Shown: positions 1-8,870 of the stretch, one piece after another
Position numbering within the stretch: the first letter of the stretch is position 1
How the letters are laid out: each line of letters starts with the position of its first letter
Assembly: GCA_005880915.1 (NCBI GenBank)
Contig: VBIW01000047.1
Location: 1-64,000 of the forward strand
From: Chloroflexota bacterium
GTDB lineage: Bacteria > Chloroflexota > Dormibacteria > Dormibacterales > Dormibacteraceae
Length of the DNA: 64,000 nucleotides
Direction: 5' to 3'
Translations under genes and position numbers: made by a program
The notes under the pieces: generated by a model
What the model saw: the letters and a program-made list of their open reading frames with translations, nothing else
Database searches by the model: none
What the model was told of the DNA's origin: nothing

Positions 1-246
1 CTAGTACGAGAGGACCGGGTTGAACGGCCCGCTAGTGTACCGGTTGTCACGCCAGTGGCAGCGCCGGGTAGCCATGGCCGGTTTGGATAAGCGCTGAAAG
101 CATCTAAGTGCGAAGCCAACTCCAAGATAAGGTCTCCCACCGGGTTAACCGGGTAAGGGCCCTGGTAGACAACCAGGTTGATAGGCCGGAGGTGTAAGAG
201 AAGCAATTCTTTGAGCTGACCGGTACTAATAGCCCGAGGGCTTGTT
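1..246 (+). rRNA. rrl: 23S ribosomal RNA, 3' end (5' part outside the window)
   Basis: The first bases carry the sarcin-ricin loop core (AGTACGAGAGGACC, 3-16), the factor-binding site of the large subunit. The rest follows the usual end of 23S rRNA, including the GGTACTAATAG-type segment near 220-231 and a GAGGGCTTG terminal helix strand. The exact 3' end is estimated. No 5S rRNA-like sequence follows; ribH begins about 110 bases later. Confidence 0.95.
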
Positions 247-357
247 CACCTATAACTCACTCTTCAGGTCACTGAGGAGCGTTATGACGAACAGAACATT
301 GGATCCAGCGCAATAAAGCAAACTGGAGAATCTCATAGACCTAATTCGGTTGTTTCA

Positions 358-870
358 ATGACAGCTGAGTCGCATCCCCTGGAGCCATCCGCTGATAATC
401 AGAGGGTGGGCGAGAGGGGCGCTGAGCCAGACCTCGACGGAAGCGAGCTCAACATCGCGATCGTGGTAGCGCGGCTCAATGAGGATGTGACCAGGCGCTT
501 GCTCCGTGGCGCGCAGGAGGCCCTCCGGCACCGCGGGGTCGAGGATTCGGACGTCTTCTGGGTGCCGGGAGCGCTCGAGCTGCCGGTGACCGCACTCGCT
601 CTAGCAGAAAAGGGCGAGCACGATGCGATCGTTTGCCTCGGAGCTGTGATCCGCGACGAAACGTTCCATTTTGAGGTCGTCGCAATGCAGGCCGCGGCCG
701 GACTGATGCAGGTCCAACTCGACACCGGAGTGCCAATCGCGTTCGGAGTCCTCGCGTCGGAGGACAAGGATCAGGCGCTCGCGCACTCGGGTCCGAAGAG
801 CAATAAAGGCGCAGACGCCGCGGAGGCGGCCATCGAGACGGCCAATTTGCTGCGCTCGATCCAGGGTTAG
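358..870 (+). CDS. ribH: 6,7-dimethyl-8-ribityllumazine synthase
   Basis: Makes 6,7-dimethyl-8-ribityllumazine from 5-amino-6-ribitylamino-uracil and dihydroxybutanone phosphate, the penultimate riboflavin step; the family forms 60-subunit or pentameric shells. The 170-residue product has the family blocks in order: IAIVVARLN near the start of the fold, VPGALELP, CLGAVIRDET followed by FHFE with the catalytic His, GVPIAFGVL, and NKGADAAEAA at the C-terminal helix. About 30 residues precede the fold, longer than usual, so a later start is possible. It stands alone after the rRNA, away from other rib genes, and converges with the lipoprotein gene with a few bases of overlap. Confidence 0.95.
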   Translation: MTAESHPLEPSADNQRVGERGAEPDLDGSELNIAIVVARLNEDVTRRLLRGAQEALRHRGVEDSDVFWVPGALELPVTALALAEKGEHDAIVCLGAVIRDETFHFEVVAMQAAAGLMQVQLDTGVPIAFGVLASEDKDQALAHSGPKSNKGADAAEAAIETANLLRSIQG

Positions 871-2231
871 CCGACGACGGAAATTGCGACAACCTTTCGA
901 CCCGCTGGCGCGACGACGAAACCATCTGTCGCCGCCGGCGTGCTGAAATGCATCGCTGCGCCCAGGCCAACCGAATAGAGCACGCCGCCGGTCTGTTCGC
1001 TGAGCGCGTAAAGCATTCCCGCTCCGGGCTCGATGGCCCACACAGCGCCCGCGGACACGATTGGCGAAGCAAGAGCCGGACGCGCATCATGCCAAACAGG
1101 ATTCATTCCGTTGGGACCGATCGACAACGCATACAGCCCATCAGTGCATGGAATGAAAATGCTAGATGCGTCTCGAGCCGTTCCGCCGAATGCGCCCGCG
1201 CATAACGCACGGCTCGAGAGCTGTCCTCCAATACCGCCCAGCTGATCCGCGCGAAGCATGTAAGCGACGCCATCTTTGCCCACCGCCAGCACCGCGCCAG
1301 GCAGCAATGACGGGCCCAACGCGCCCAGGTCAGCATCGCTCGCATTCAGCGCTGCCCAGTTCGCAGGCGCAAAGTATGACTTGACGGTCTGAAGGTCCGG
1401 CGAAAGCTCAATGACCGCGTTGCTGTGGTCGAACGATGACCGCGACAGGCCGTTTCCCGTCACGACATAGAGGTTTCCACTGGCGTCGATCGCCGGTCCC
1501 GCCGCCGTCCAGATCCCGGCGCCACGAGCACTCGGCACGCGATAGGCAAGGGTTTGCCCACCCGCCAGTGGAACAGCGACGACGTATCCGTGATACGGAC
1601 CGCAATCGCCATACAAGCCGCCGAACGGTACGTAAACGAACCCCGATCCGATCGCCAGTGCGCCACGCTCCTGCTGAACGCTCGGGGTCGAACCAACCGG
1701 GTCGATGTCCTGTTGCGTCAACACCGATCCATTCACCAGGCTCAGGGCAAAAAGCATGTGATGGTGCGAGCGCAAGAACGCCACCACATACAAGCGACCC
1801 GACGCCTCATCGACGGCCGGCGTGCCGGTGATCCCGGTAACCGGCCCGATGTCTCCGCATGGCAGCGACGATGCGTCCACCGGATCGCCGAGGTGCTTCT
1901 GCCACACGACCTCGCCGGTGAAAAGGTCGAGCGAATACACGGTGTTGTTTTCAGTCGCGACTAACACATGACCGTTGACGATCAGTGGCGACGCGTAAAC
2001 ATCCCCGTCGACATCGGCTCGCCACGCGACGACGGGCGAGGTCAGCGCAGGTTCAGCCGGACCAACGCCGGATCGCCCCGCGTCCCGGTGGTACTCGGTC
2101 CACTCGGCTGAGATGGCAGGCGAGGGCGTGGGGGTTGACCGACGAGAGCCGGACGTCACGCCCGGCGAGCCGGGCCCGCACGCGGTGAAGACCACGCAGA
2201 CCAAGACGCCGAGGCAAATGCCCCGAATCAA
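867..2231 (-). CDS. PQQ-like beta-propeller lipoprotein
   Basis: The 454-residue protein begins with a short charged end, a hydrophobic stretch and a lipobox-like FTAC, with Cys18 as the probable lipidation site. It is therefore probably anchored outside the membrane. The body contains repeated blade-like segments of the PQQ/BamB type, such as VYSLDLFTGEVVWQKHLGD and LYALSEQTGGVLYSV, in which a Trp or Tyr-rich strand follows a Gly turn. Such propellers serve as binding scaffolds or quinoprotein-like enzymes; no catalytic residues are evident and the function is unknown. The start overlaps the stop of the upstream PPOX-fold gene by four bases, indicating a two-gene operon. Confidence 0.75.
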   Translation of the reverse strand: MIRGICLGVLVCVVFTACGPGSPGVTSGSRRSTPTPSPAISAEWTEYHRDAGRSGVGPAEPALTSPVVAWRADVDGDVYASPLIVNGHVLVATENNTVYSLDLFTGEVVWQKHLGDPVDASSLPCGDIGPVTGITGTPAVDEASGRLYVVAFLRSHHHMLFALSLVNGSVLTQQDIDPVGSTPSVQQERGALAIGSGFVYVPFGGLYGDCGPYHGYVVAVPLAGGQTLAYRVPSARGAGIWTAAGPAIDASGNLYVVTGNGLSRSSFDHSNAVIELSPDLQTVKSYFAPANWAALNASDADLGALGPSLLPGAVLAVGKDGVAYMLRADQLGGIGGQLSSRALCAGAFGGTARDASSIFIPCTDGLYALSIGPNGMNPVWHDARPALASPIVSAGAVWAIEPGAGMLYALSEQTGGVLYSVGLGAAMHFSTPAATDGFVVAPAGRKVVAISVVG

Positions 2232-2527
2232 AGTCCCCAGGAGAAGTGCCGCACGGGCTTCAATCGAGCGCGCTCGGGCGCGATGAGCTCTACGCGCCCC
2301 TGGATCGAGACTCCGCGCCGAGGGCCCATCGCGTCGACCACCATCGCTGCGCGCGGCTCAGCGGTCAGGTTGCGCAGCTTCACTCCGTCGACGTCAAAAT
2401 CGAGCGAACCATCGTCGTTCATCGCGTACATGACCGGCACCACATGTGGCCACCCCGACGGCCCGGCCGTAGCGAAGCGCCCGAGCCTCTGTGAGCGCAG
2501 GAATTCGAGCTCGGCCGCGGTGAACAC
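2228..2527 (-). CDS. PPOX-fold (F420-type) family protein, short
   Basis: The 99-residue protein starts with FTAAELEFLRSQRLGRFAT, then GWPHVVPVMYAM and a RRGVSIQGRVELI strand, and ends HFSWGL. These are the landmarks of the split-barrel pyridoxamine-phosphate-oxidase-like family, whose actinobacterial members often use cofactor F420. Family members are usually about 130 residues. Here the segment between the last barrel strand and the SWGL end is much shorter, so cofactor use is uncertain. It is divergent from the M16C protease gene with 28 bases between starts, and translationally coupled to the lipoprotein gene downstream. Confidence 0.75.
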   Translation of the reverse strand: MFTAAELEFLRSQRLGRFATAGPSGWPHVVPVMYAMNDDGSLDFDVDGVKLRNLTAEPRAAMVVDAMGPRRGVSIQGRVELIAPERARLKPVRHFSWGL

Positions 2528-2555
2528 GAATCACATCCTAGACTCAACGATTCAC

Positions 2556-5489
2556 ATGGCAAAGTCAACTTCGAGCGAGGTCGCGGGCTACGCGATCACA
2601 AGGCGCGAACCGCTGGACCGGCTCGAAGGCAATTACCTCGAGCTCGAGCACCATCGCACGGGCGCGCGCCACATCCACATCGAGACTTCCGACGACAACA
2701 ACGGTTTTGCGGTCTTCTTTCCCACTCCGCCGAGTGATTCGACCGGCGTCGCGCACATCCTCGAGCACGTCGTCCTCGCCGGCTCCCAGCGCTTCCCGGT
2801 CCGCGACCCGTTCTTCAGCATGACCCGCCGCTCGCTCGCCACCTTTATGAACGCGCTGACCGGTCTCGACTGGACCATGTACCTCTTCAGCACGCGCAAC
2901 GCAAAGGATTTCACCAACCTCCTCGAGGTCTACCTCGACGCTGTCTTCTTCCCGCTCTTGAGCGAAGACGCGTTCCAGCAGGAGGGAATCCGCTACGAGT
3001 TCGAGAATCCCGCCGATCCAACGAGCGGCCTCCGCTACAAGGGCGTCGTCTTCAACGAGATGAAGGGCGCTCTCGCCACGCCGAGCACCGCGATCGACCG
3101 CGCCATAGGCAAGACGCTGTTTCCAGGCTTGCCCTACGCGCATGTTTCCGGTGGCGATCCGCAGGACATCCCCAACCTCACATGGGAGAAGCTCCGCAAT
3201 TTCCACGCCCGCTACTACCACCCGAGCAACGCGCGCTTCTACACATACGGCGACCAAAACCTGGAACGAACACTGCAAGCAATTGAGACCAACGCCCTCG
3301 AGCGCTTCCAGCGCATCGCAATCGATTCCTCGATCTCCAGCGTGAAGCGCATGACCAGACCGACTCAAGCGGTTGAGCCCTACCCGGCCACGTCCGGCGA
3401 CGACAACACGAAAATGGCGCAGGCGCTCACCGCGTGGGTGACCATCCCCACCGCCGACTCGTTTCGCTTGCTCGCGATGAACATCCTCTCCGAGGTCCTG
3501 CTCGGCAACGCCGGCTCGCCTCTGCGCAAAGCGCTGATCGACTCAGGTTTGGGCAGCGCGCTCGCCGACGGCAGTGGGCTGAGAGACGACTACAAGGAGT
3601 CGGTGTTCGGCGCCGGGCTCAAGGGCATCAAGAACGACGACGCTGAGAAAGTCCAGCAAGTCGTCCTCGACACGCTGCAGCGTCTGGCGGACGCGGGCGT
3701 CGACGCCTCGCAGGTCGACGCGGCGATTCACCACCTCGAGTTCGAAAAGCGCGAGCGCTCCAACGCCGGCTTCCCCTACGCGCTGAGATTGCTCTTCACG
3801 AGCATGCCCGGCTACCTCTACGGCGGCGATCCCTTCAGCGCTCTCAATTTCGACAAAGACCTCGAGCACCTCCAGCAGGCGCGTCAGGAGGGCCGATTCT
3901 TCGAAAACCTGATCCAGGCCGAGCTTCTCGACAACCCGCACCGCGCGCTCCTCACGGTGGTGCCAGACCCAGAGCTCGAGGAGCGGCAGCGCCAGACTGA
4001 GCTGAAGCGACTCGCAGAAATCGAAGCCGGACTCACCGGGGAAGAGCGTGATCGCATCGTCCGCCAAGCCCTCCGCCTGAAGGCGGATCAGGAAGCCAAG
4101 CCTGACCTGTCGGTGCTTCCCACACTCGACTTGAGCGACATCCCGATGAAGTTCGAGGACGTGCCGAGCCGCGACGAAAAGGTTCGCACGGCAAGGGTCG
4201 AGTTCTATCCGCAGCCCACGAACGGGATCACCTACCTCGACCTCCGCAGCGATTTTTCGGTACTGACCGCGGAGCAGCAAGACCTCTTGCCGCTATTCAG
4301 CCGCGTCCTGACCCAGAGCGGCGCGGCCGGTCAGGACTATGTGCGAATTGCCGCGCGCATCGCCTCGAACACAGGCGGACTCGGCGCCGCGCCGCAGGTC
4401 CAGTCCCTGGCCGCGAGCGCGGACTACCTGCAGTCATTCGTGCTGTCGGGTCGCGCGCTCGACCGCAACGCGCAGCCATTCATCGATCTTCTGACCGACC
4501 TCGTCGCGCGTCTGGACATTGACCCGAAACGCCTGAAGGAGATCATCGCGGAGATCAGCACGCGACTCGAAAGCTCGCTTGCCGGTCTCGGCTTCCAGTT
4601 CGCGCTGTTGAGAGCGCATTCGAAGCTCAGCTCGGAAGGCGCGCTCAACGACCGCCTACAGGGTATCGGCATGCTGCACACCATGCGCCGCCTGGCGCGC
4701 TTGGAAGATGCTGAGCTGAGCGACGTGGTAGCGGACCTGAACGAGATAAGAAACCGCCTGTTCAAGAGCGACCTGCTCAAGATCATCGTCACGTGCGAAG
4801 AGACGATGATCCCCCAGCTCGAAGAGCTCCTGACAGGTCTCGTGGCGTCACTGAACGAAGACGGCGGCAACGCTGAGCCCGTCAAGCCGCCGCCGCTCGA
4901 GCCGGCGCCCGAAGCCCGCACCGCCCCCGTACCGGTCGCATTCAACGTCCGCGTCTTCAAAACGGTGCGTTACACGCACCCGGACTCGCCCGCTCTCCTG
5001 GTGCTCGCCAACTACATTCGCGACACGTTTCTTCACCGCGAGCTGAGAGAAAAGGGCGGCGCGTACGGCGGTTACGCGCAGGCAGGGGTGGCCAGCGCGA
5101 CGTTTTATTTCGGCTCGTATCGAGACCCAAACATCATCCGCACCTACGACGTCTTCGACCAGGCGGTTCGATGGGTGACCGACCAGGAGATCGACGCGGA
5201 ACCGCTGAAAGAGGCGATCCTCGGCGCGTGCGGCGACGTCGACCCGCTGGAGTCGCCTGACATCAAGGGACGGCGCGATGCGACCAACAAGGCCACGGGC
5301 TTCACGCGCGAAGCGCGCGAACGCTTCAAGCAGCGATTGCTCCAGGTCACTGCGGAAGACCTGCGGAAGGTGACGCGCGCGTATCTCACGGCCACGCCCG
5401 CAGTGCAGACGACGGTGGCGGGAGCGGACCTCATCGCCGCCGCGCGCAAGGAGAAGCCGGAGCTGTTCAAGGTGGTCGCGCCCGTTTAA
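2556..5489 (+). CDS. M16C presequence-protease-like zinc metallopeptidase
   Basis: A 977-residue homologue of the PreP/Cym1 group, which degrades short unstructured peptides inside a closed two-half chamber. The inverted zinc motif HxxEH is visible as HILEH (His67, Glu70, His71). The next block (FFSMTRRSLATFMNALTG) and the distal half with REKGGAYGGYAQ, the substrate-chamber Arg/Tyr region, are present, as is the long helical linker typical of M16C-associated domains around residues 450-550. The chosen ATG begins MAKSTSSEV. The reading frame stays open for 91 more codons upstream, but that stretch is antisense to the PPOX gene and has no family similarity. Confidence 0.9.
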   Translation: MAKSTSSEVAGYAITRREPLDRLEGNYLELEHHRTGARHIHIETSDDNNGFAVFFPTPPSDSTGVAHILEHVVLAGSQRFPVRDPFFSMTRRSLATFMNALTGLDWTMYLFSTRNAKDFTNLLEVYLDAVFFPLLSEDAFQQEGIRYEFENPADPTSGLRYKGVVFNEMKGALATPSTAIDRAIGKTLFPGLPYAHVSGGDPQDIPNLTWEKLRNFHARYYHPSNARFYTYGDQNLERTLQAIETNALERFQRIAIDSSISSVKRMTRPTQAVEPYPATSGDDNTKMAQALTAWVTIPTADSFRLLAMNILSEVLLGNAGSPLRKALIDSGLGSALADGSGLRDDYKESVFGAGLKGIKNDDAEKVQQVVLDTLQRLADAGVDASQVDAAIHHLEFEKRERSNAGFPYALRLLFTSMPGYLYGGDPFSALNFDKDLEHLQQARQEGRFFENLIQAELLDNPHRALLTVVPDPELEERQRQTELKRLAEIEAGLTGEERDRIVRQALRLKADQEAKPDLSVLPTLDLSDIPMKFEDVPSRDEKVRTARVEFYPQPTNGITYLDLRSDFSVLTAEQQDLLPLFSRVLTQSGAAGQDYVRIAARIASNTGGLGAAPQVQSLAASADYLQSFVLSGRALDRNAQPFIDLLTDLVARLDIDPKRLKEIIAEISTRLESSLAGLGFQFALLRAHSKLSSEGALNDRLQGIGMLHTMRRLARLEDAELSDVVADLNEIRNRLFKSDLLKIIVTCEETMIPQLEELLTGLVASLNEDGGNAEPVKPPPLEPAPEARTAPVPVAFNVRVFKTVRYTHPDSPALLVLANYIRDTFLHRELREKGGAYGGYAQAGVASATFYFGSYRDPNIIRTYDVFDQAVRWVTDQEIDAEPLKEAILGACGDVDPLESPDIKGRRDATNKATGFTREARERFKQRLLQVTAEDLRKVTRAYLTATPAVQTTVAGADLIAAARKEKPELFKVVAPV

Positions 5490-5513
5490 TCGGTCGGAAC
5501 TAAACTGGCGCCG

Positions 5514-5678
5514 GTGAACAACTTCTGGCGTCACGAGCTCTTCTGGCCCGTCGTGCTCATCGTCGTGGGCGTGTACCTGCTGCTGCACAACCTGGGCCTG
5601 ATCCGTGAGGACATCTTCTGGCCGCTCGTTCTGATCGGGCTTGGCGTCTGGCTCATCCTCCGCCGAGCGCGCACCTGA
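5514..5678 (+). CDS. small LiaF-type transmembrane protein
   Basis: A 54-residue product starting at GTG. It has two hydrophobic segments, each beginning with an FWP motif (FWPVVLIVVGVYLLL and FWPLVLIGLGVWLIL), separated by a short polar turn (HNLGLIRED). This is the pattern of the LiaF/LiaI transmembrane region (DUF5668). The same WP-V-LI-GL motif recurs in the N-terminal part of the next gene, which starts 8 bases later, so the two probably form a pair. No strong ribosome-binding site is seen. Function is unknown; in Bacillus the related region belongs to cell-envelope stress sensing. Confidence 0.65.
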   Translation: MNNFWRHELFWPVVLIVVGVYLLLHNLGLIREDIFWPLVLIGLGVWLILRRART

Positions 5679-5686
5679 CCGGTCGG

Positions 5687-6592
5687 ATGCGCTACCGAAG
5701 TCTCCTCTGGCCGGCCGTCCTCATCTTCGCCGGAGTCGTCGCACTGCTCGTCAACATCGGCCTCCTGTCGGTCGACCGCCTTTACGAGCTGGTCAACCTG
5801 TGGCCGCTGATCCTCATCGTGATCGGCCTGGAGCTGATCGTCCGCCGCTCGGTTCACGGCACGTCAGGCGAGGTCGCATCGGTGCTGATCATCGTCGTTG
5901 CGATCGCCGCCGCAGCCGGGTATGTAACTCTCGCGCCCAACCCTGCTGCGAGCAGCTCCAGTGATTTTTCGGGCGAGGTTGGAGGCCTAAGTCAGGCCAC
6001 GCTCGAAGTCGACGCCGGTGGGGCAACCGTCGCGATCTTGGGCAGCGCCGACCTGGGCTCCCGCCTCTACAGCGGGCACATCACCTACTCGGGGCCCTCG
6101 CCCGAAGTCGCGTTCAACCGCGAGAGCGCGGTCCTCAAGATCGATCAGCCGAGCAACCAAATCTTCGGCCTTCCCGGGCGCCAGTTCACGCTCACGCTGC
6201 AGCTCAACCGCGACGTGGAGTGGATCATCAACGAGAGCTCAGGCGCAACCAACGACACTTTCCAGCTCGGTTCCCTCCACGTGCGGTCGATCAAGCTGAA
6301 CACCGGCGCAAGCCGGGACGAAATCACGCTGGGTCCGCCCTCGGGCCCTGTTCCGATTCAGATCAACGGCGGGGCCCTCACCGTCCACCTGCACCGACCC
6401 AGCGGCACAGCGACTGCGATCACCGTGTCAGGTGGGGCCTCGAGTCTCTTCGCTGACGGCAAGAACACCCATGCGATCGGCGACATCAGCTACGAGACGC
6501 CGGGCTTCTCCGGCGCGGCCGACGCATACCGAATCGAGGTCAACGGCGGCGCCTCAAACGTCTCGCTCGACACGACTGCGCCCTCAGGCTAG
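5687..6592 (+). CDS. LiaF-like membrane protein with beta-helix sensor-type domain
   Basis: The 301-residue protein has an N-terminal DUF5668-type membrane part with paired WP motifs (WPAVLIFAGVVALLV and WPLILIVIGLELIV) and a third hydrophobic segment around residues 65-80. A short Ser-rich linker leads to an extracytoplasmic beta-rich domain of about 200 residues made of repeated short strands with GGA or GAS turns (DAGGATVAIL, NTGASRDEI, NGGALTVHL, SGGASSLF, NGGASNVSL), typical of DUF4097/LiaF-C right-handed beta helices. LiaF proteins modulate envelope-stress histidine kinases; no kinase gene lies nearby, so that role is only an analogy. Confidence 0.7.
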   Translation: MRYRSLLWPAVLIFAGVVALLVNIGLLSVDRLYELVNLWPLILIVIGLELIVRRSVHGTSGEVASVLIIVVAIAAAAGYVTLAPNPAASSSSDFSGEVGGLSQATLEVDAGGATVAILGSADLGSRLYSGHITYSGPSPEVAFNRESAVLKIDQPSNQIFGLPGRQFTLTLQLNRDVEWIINESSGATNDTFQLGSLHVRSIKLNTGASRDEITLGPPSGPVPIQINGGALTVHLHRPSGTATAITVSGGASSLFADGKNTHAIGDISYETPGFSGAADAYRIEVNGGASNVSLDTTAPSG

Positions 6593-7687
6593 GCGCGCAT
6601 CCAGGGCCGCGATCCTGTCGCGGTAGATCGCCTCGGTCGCCGGCGTGACCGCCGCGCGAAAGCCCCGCGCCGCCACGTCCAGCACCGCCCCAAGCTCGTC
6701 ATCAGCGACCCCGGCCGCCGAGAGCACGCGGACCAACGCCGCCGCCCGCTCCGCGCCACCTAGCACCGCATCCTGGTCGGCCGCCAATCGCGCCAGCTCA
6801 TCCGCCTCGCGTCTCAGCCGTGCCGCGAGCGCGACGTGCTCCTCGTCGCCGCGTTCGGCGCATAGCTCGGCACCGGCCAACGAAGCCGCAGCGGCGACCC
6901 TCCCTTCCAACAGCCGCCCGTCCGCGGCTGGGCTGGCCGCCCGCGCCGGGCACAGGCCGACCACCTGCTCCGCGCCGATCGCGACGCCGCGCCGGGCGAG
7001 CTCAGCGACGACGGCGGCGGGCGTGGTCTCGTCGATCCGGAACAGGTTCATCGACAGCTGCACCCGCTTTCCCGGCAGCTCGAAGGCCAGCGCCTGCACC
7101 CCGCGGAGCCCGGTTCCAGACTCCCGCATTGCGCGCGCCAGCGCGCGCGCCCCGACCAGGTCGTACCCGTACAGGATCACGTTGAACGCGACAAGCAAAG
7201 GACGCGCGCCGACGCACACCGCGCCCGCCGTGGGATGGAGCCCCGGGCCGCCGAGGTCAGGTAAAGCCCTGCCCGCACGGATGTCCGCCAGCGTCCGGCC
7301 CTCGCCATGTCCGTAAAAGAACACCGGCACGCGAAGCTCCGTCCACACACGCTCACCCACGTCGTGCGCGAGCTCGCGGCACGAGTCGAGCGACGTCGAG
7401 CCAAGGGGGACGATCGGCACAACGTCCGCGACCCCCACGCGCGGGTGGACGCCACGGTGCGAGGGCAGATCGATGAGCTCCACCGCGGCACCTACCGCGC
7501 CCATCAACCCATCGATGATCCTGCGCGAGCGGCCGGCCAGCGAAACCACGACCCGGTTGTGGTCCGGGTCGGGATCCACGTCGAGCACGAATGCCCGACC
7601 GGCGGCAGCCGCAAGAGAACCAATCACCTCCGCGCGCCGCCCGTCGGAGAAGTTCGGCACCGACTCGAACAGATCTCCCTCCATCAT
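6584..7687 (-). CDS. ftcD: glutamate formimidoyltransferase
   Basis: Transfers the formimino group from formiminoglutamate to tetrahydrofolate, in histidine degradation or in one-carbon supply. The 367-residue product has SVPNFSDGR at the start, DPDHNRVVVSLAG, LPSHRGVHPRVGVADVVPIVPLG and the FYGHGEGRTLADIR block, all characteristic of the family. The transferase fold ends near residue 290. The remaining 75 or so residues are an Ala/Arg/Glu-rich helical region that may be a reduced remnant of the cyclodeaminase domain found in the bifunctional enzyme. No hut genes are adjacent. It starts 23 bases from the divergent acuC-like gene. Confidence 0.88.
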   Translation of the reverse strand: MMEGDLFESVPNFSDGRRAEVIGSLAAAAGRAFVLDVDPDPDHNRVVVSLAGRSRRIIDGLMGAVGAAVELIDLPSHRGVHPRVGVADVVPIVPLGSTSLDSCRELAHDVGERVWTELRVPVFFYGHGEGRTLADIRAGRALPDLGGPGLHPTAGAVCVGARPLLVAFNVILYGYDLVGARALARAMRESGTGLRGVQALAFELPGKRVQLSMNLFRIDETTPAAVVAELARRGVAIGAEQVVGLCPARAASPAADGRLLEGRVAAAASLAGAELCAERGDEEHVALAARLRREADELARLAADQDAVLGGAERAAALVRVLSAAGVADDELGAVLDVAARGFRAAVTPATEAIYRDRIAALDARLA

Positions 7688-7710
7688 GCGAACCGTTAGC
7701 GTAAGTTGCC

Positions 7711-8829
7711 GTGTCCGGGTCGGTAGCGCTTGTGTATGGCGACGCGCTCATGAAGCACCACCTTTCGGACGAGCACCCGCTGCAGCCCATCCGCGTCAAG
7801 CTGGCGGTCGATCTCATCAAGTCGACGGGTCTGATCGAGCACGCTCACCTTCTCCCGCCGCGCAGCGCAACGGTCGATGAGCTGCACCTCGTCCATTCGC
7901 CGGAGTACGTCGACCTCGTAAGAAAGCTCAGCGACCCCGCGCAGCGCCGCCACGTCTCACCAGCCGCAATCGATGCCGCCGGTTTCGCCTCAGCGGACAA
8001 TCCGATCTCCGACGAGCTGCACGAAGGCACCGCGCTTGTCGCGGGCGCCTCGCTCGTCGCGGCCGAGGCGATCGAGAGCGGTGCCGCGCTGCACGCCTTC
8101 AGCCCGTCGGGCGGACTGCATCACGCGCACCGCGGCCGTGCGTCAGGGTTCTGCACCTACAACGACGCCGCGATCGCGTGCCAGTGGCTGAAAGAACGCG
8201 GCCATCGCGTGGCATACGTCGACGTCGACGTGCATCACGGCGATGGGGTGGAGGAGATTTTTGACAGCGACCCAGATGTGCTGACCATCAGCCTTCACGA
8301 GAGCGGCCGTTGGCTGTTCCCGGGCACCGGGTTTCCCCAGGATGCGGGAAGAGGAGCAGGCAAAGGTTCTGCAGCGAACCTGCCCTTCTATCCCTTCACG
8401 TGGGACGAACCGTGGCTGATGGCCTTCGACCGGGTCGTGCCTGCACTGCTCCGCCGCTTCAAGCCCACCGTGCTGGTGACGCAGGACGGATGCGACACGC
8501 ATCACCTCGACCCGCTCGCGCACCTCGCCGCCACGACGCGCATCTGGCCGCATGTCGGCAGGACGTTCCACGATCTCGCGCACGAGCTCTGCGATGGACG
8601 CTGGCTCGCGCTGGGTGGCGGCGGCTACGCGATCTACGAGGTCGTGCCGCGCGCCTGGACGCTGCTCTTCGCCGAGATGGTCGAGCGCCCGGACCTGGCG
8701 GCGGAAGTCGACGACCCGGTGTCAGCCGAGCCCCAGGAGGAGGCGCAGGAGCGTGTGTGGACCGCTCTACGAAGGGACCTCATCCAGCTGGGCGAAGTCC
8801 ACGGACTGAACTTCTCCCTCTCCCCCTAG
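7711..8829 (+). CDS. acuC: AcuC/histone deacetylase-family zinc deacetylase
   Basis: A 372-residue member of the class I arginase-like deacetylases that act on acetyl-lysine (AcuC on acetyl-CoA synthetase) or small acetylated amines. Visible motifs are HPLQPIR near the start, GGLHHAH with the catalytic His pair, GFCTYNDAA, the metal-binding block DVDVHHGDGVEEIF, the distal metal Asp in TQDGCDTHHLDP, and GGGGY near residue 305. GTG start. The last residues and the TAG stop lie within a GC-rich inverted repeat (8816-8838); the stop falls in its loop. Exact substrate is not deducible. Confidence 0.85.
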   Translation: MSGSVALVYGDALMKHHLSDEHPLQPIRVKLAVDLIKSTGLIEHAHLLPPRSATVDELHLVHSPEYVDLVRKLSDPAQRRHVSPAAIDAAGFASADNPISDELHEGTALVAGASLVAAEAIESGAALHAFSPSGGLHHAHRGRASGFCTYNDAAIACQWLKERGHRVAYVDVDVHHGDGVEEIFDSDPDVLTISLHESGRWLFPGTGFPQDAGRGAGKGSAANLPFYPFTWDEPWLMAFDRVVPALLRRFKPTVLVTQDGCDTHHLDPLAHLAATTRIWPHVGRTFHDLAHELCDGRWLALGGGGYAIYEVVPRAWTLLFAEMVERPDLAAEVDDPVSAEPQEEAQERVWTALRRDLIQLGEVHGLNFSLSP

Positions 8830-8851
8830 GGGAGAGGGTCGGGGAGAGGGG
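8816..8851. repeat. intergenic inverted repeat, CCCTCTCCCC type
   Basis: A perfect 10-base-pair stem (CCCTCTCCCC at 8816-8825 with GGGGAGAGGG at 8829-8838) closes a three-base loop and is followed by a second GGGGAGAGGGG run. It resembles the CTCCCC/GGGGAG repeats elsewhere in the window but differs in sequence. The stop codon of the acuC-like gene lies at the loop. It may act as an RNA 3'-end stabiliser or weak bidirectional terminator between convergent genes. Confidence 0.7.
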
Positions 8852-8870
8852 CGTGAAAGCACCCCAAAAC

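Noticed and set aside
247-357. 5S rRNA after 23S
   Set aside because: No CCCGAAC-type loop, no conserved helices; the stretch is too short together with the ribH leader.
2283-2555. Upstream extension of the M16C protease frame
   Set aside because: These 91 codons lie antisense to the PPOX-fold gene and show no M16 similarity; the ATG at 2556 matches the family start.
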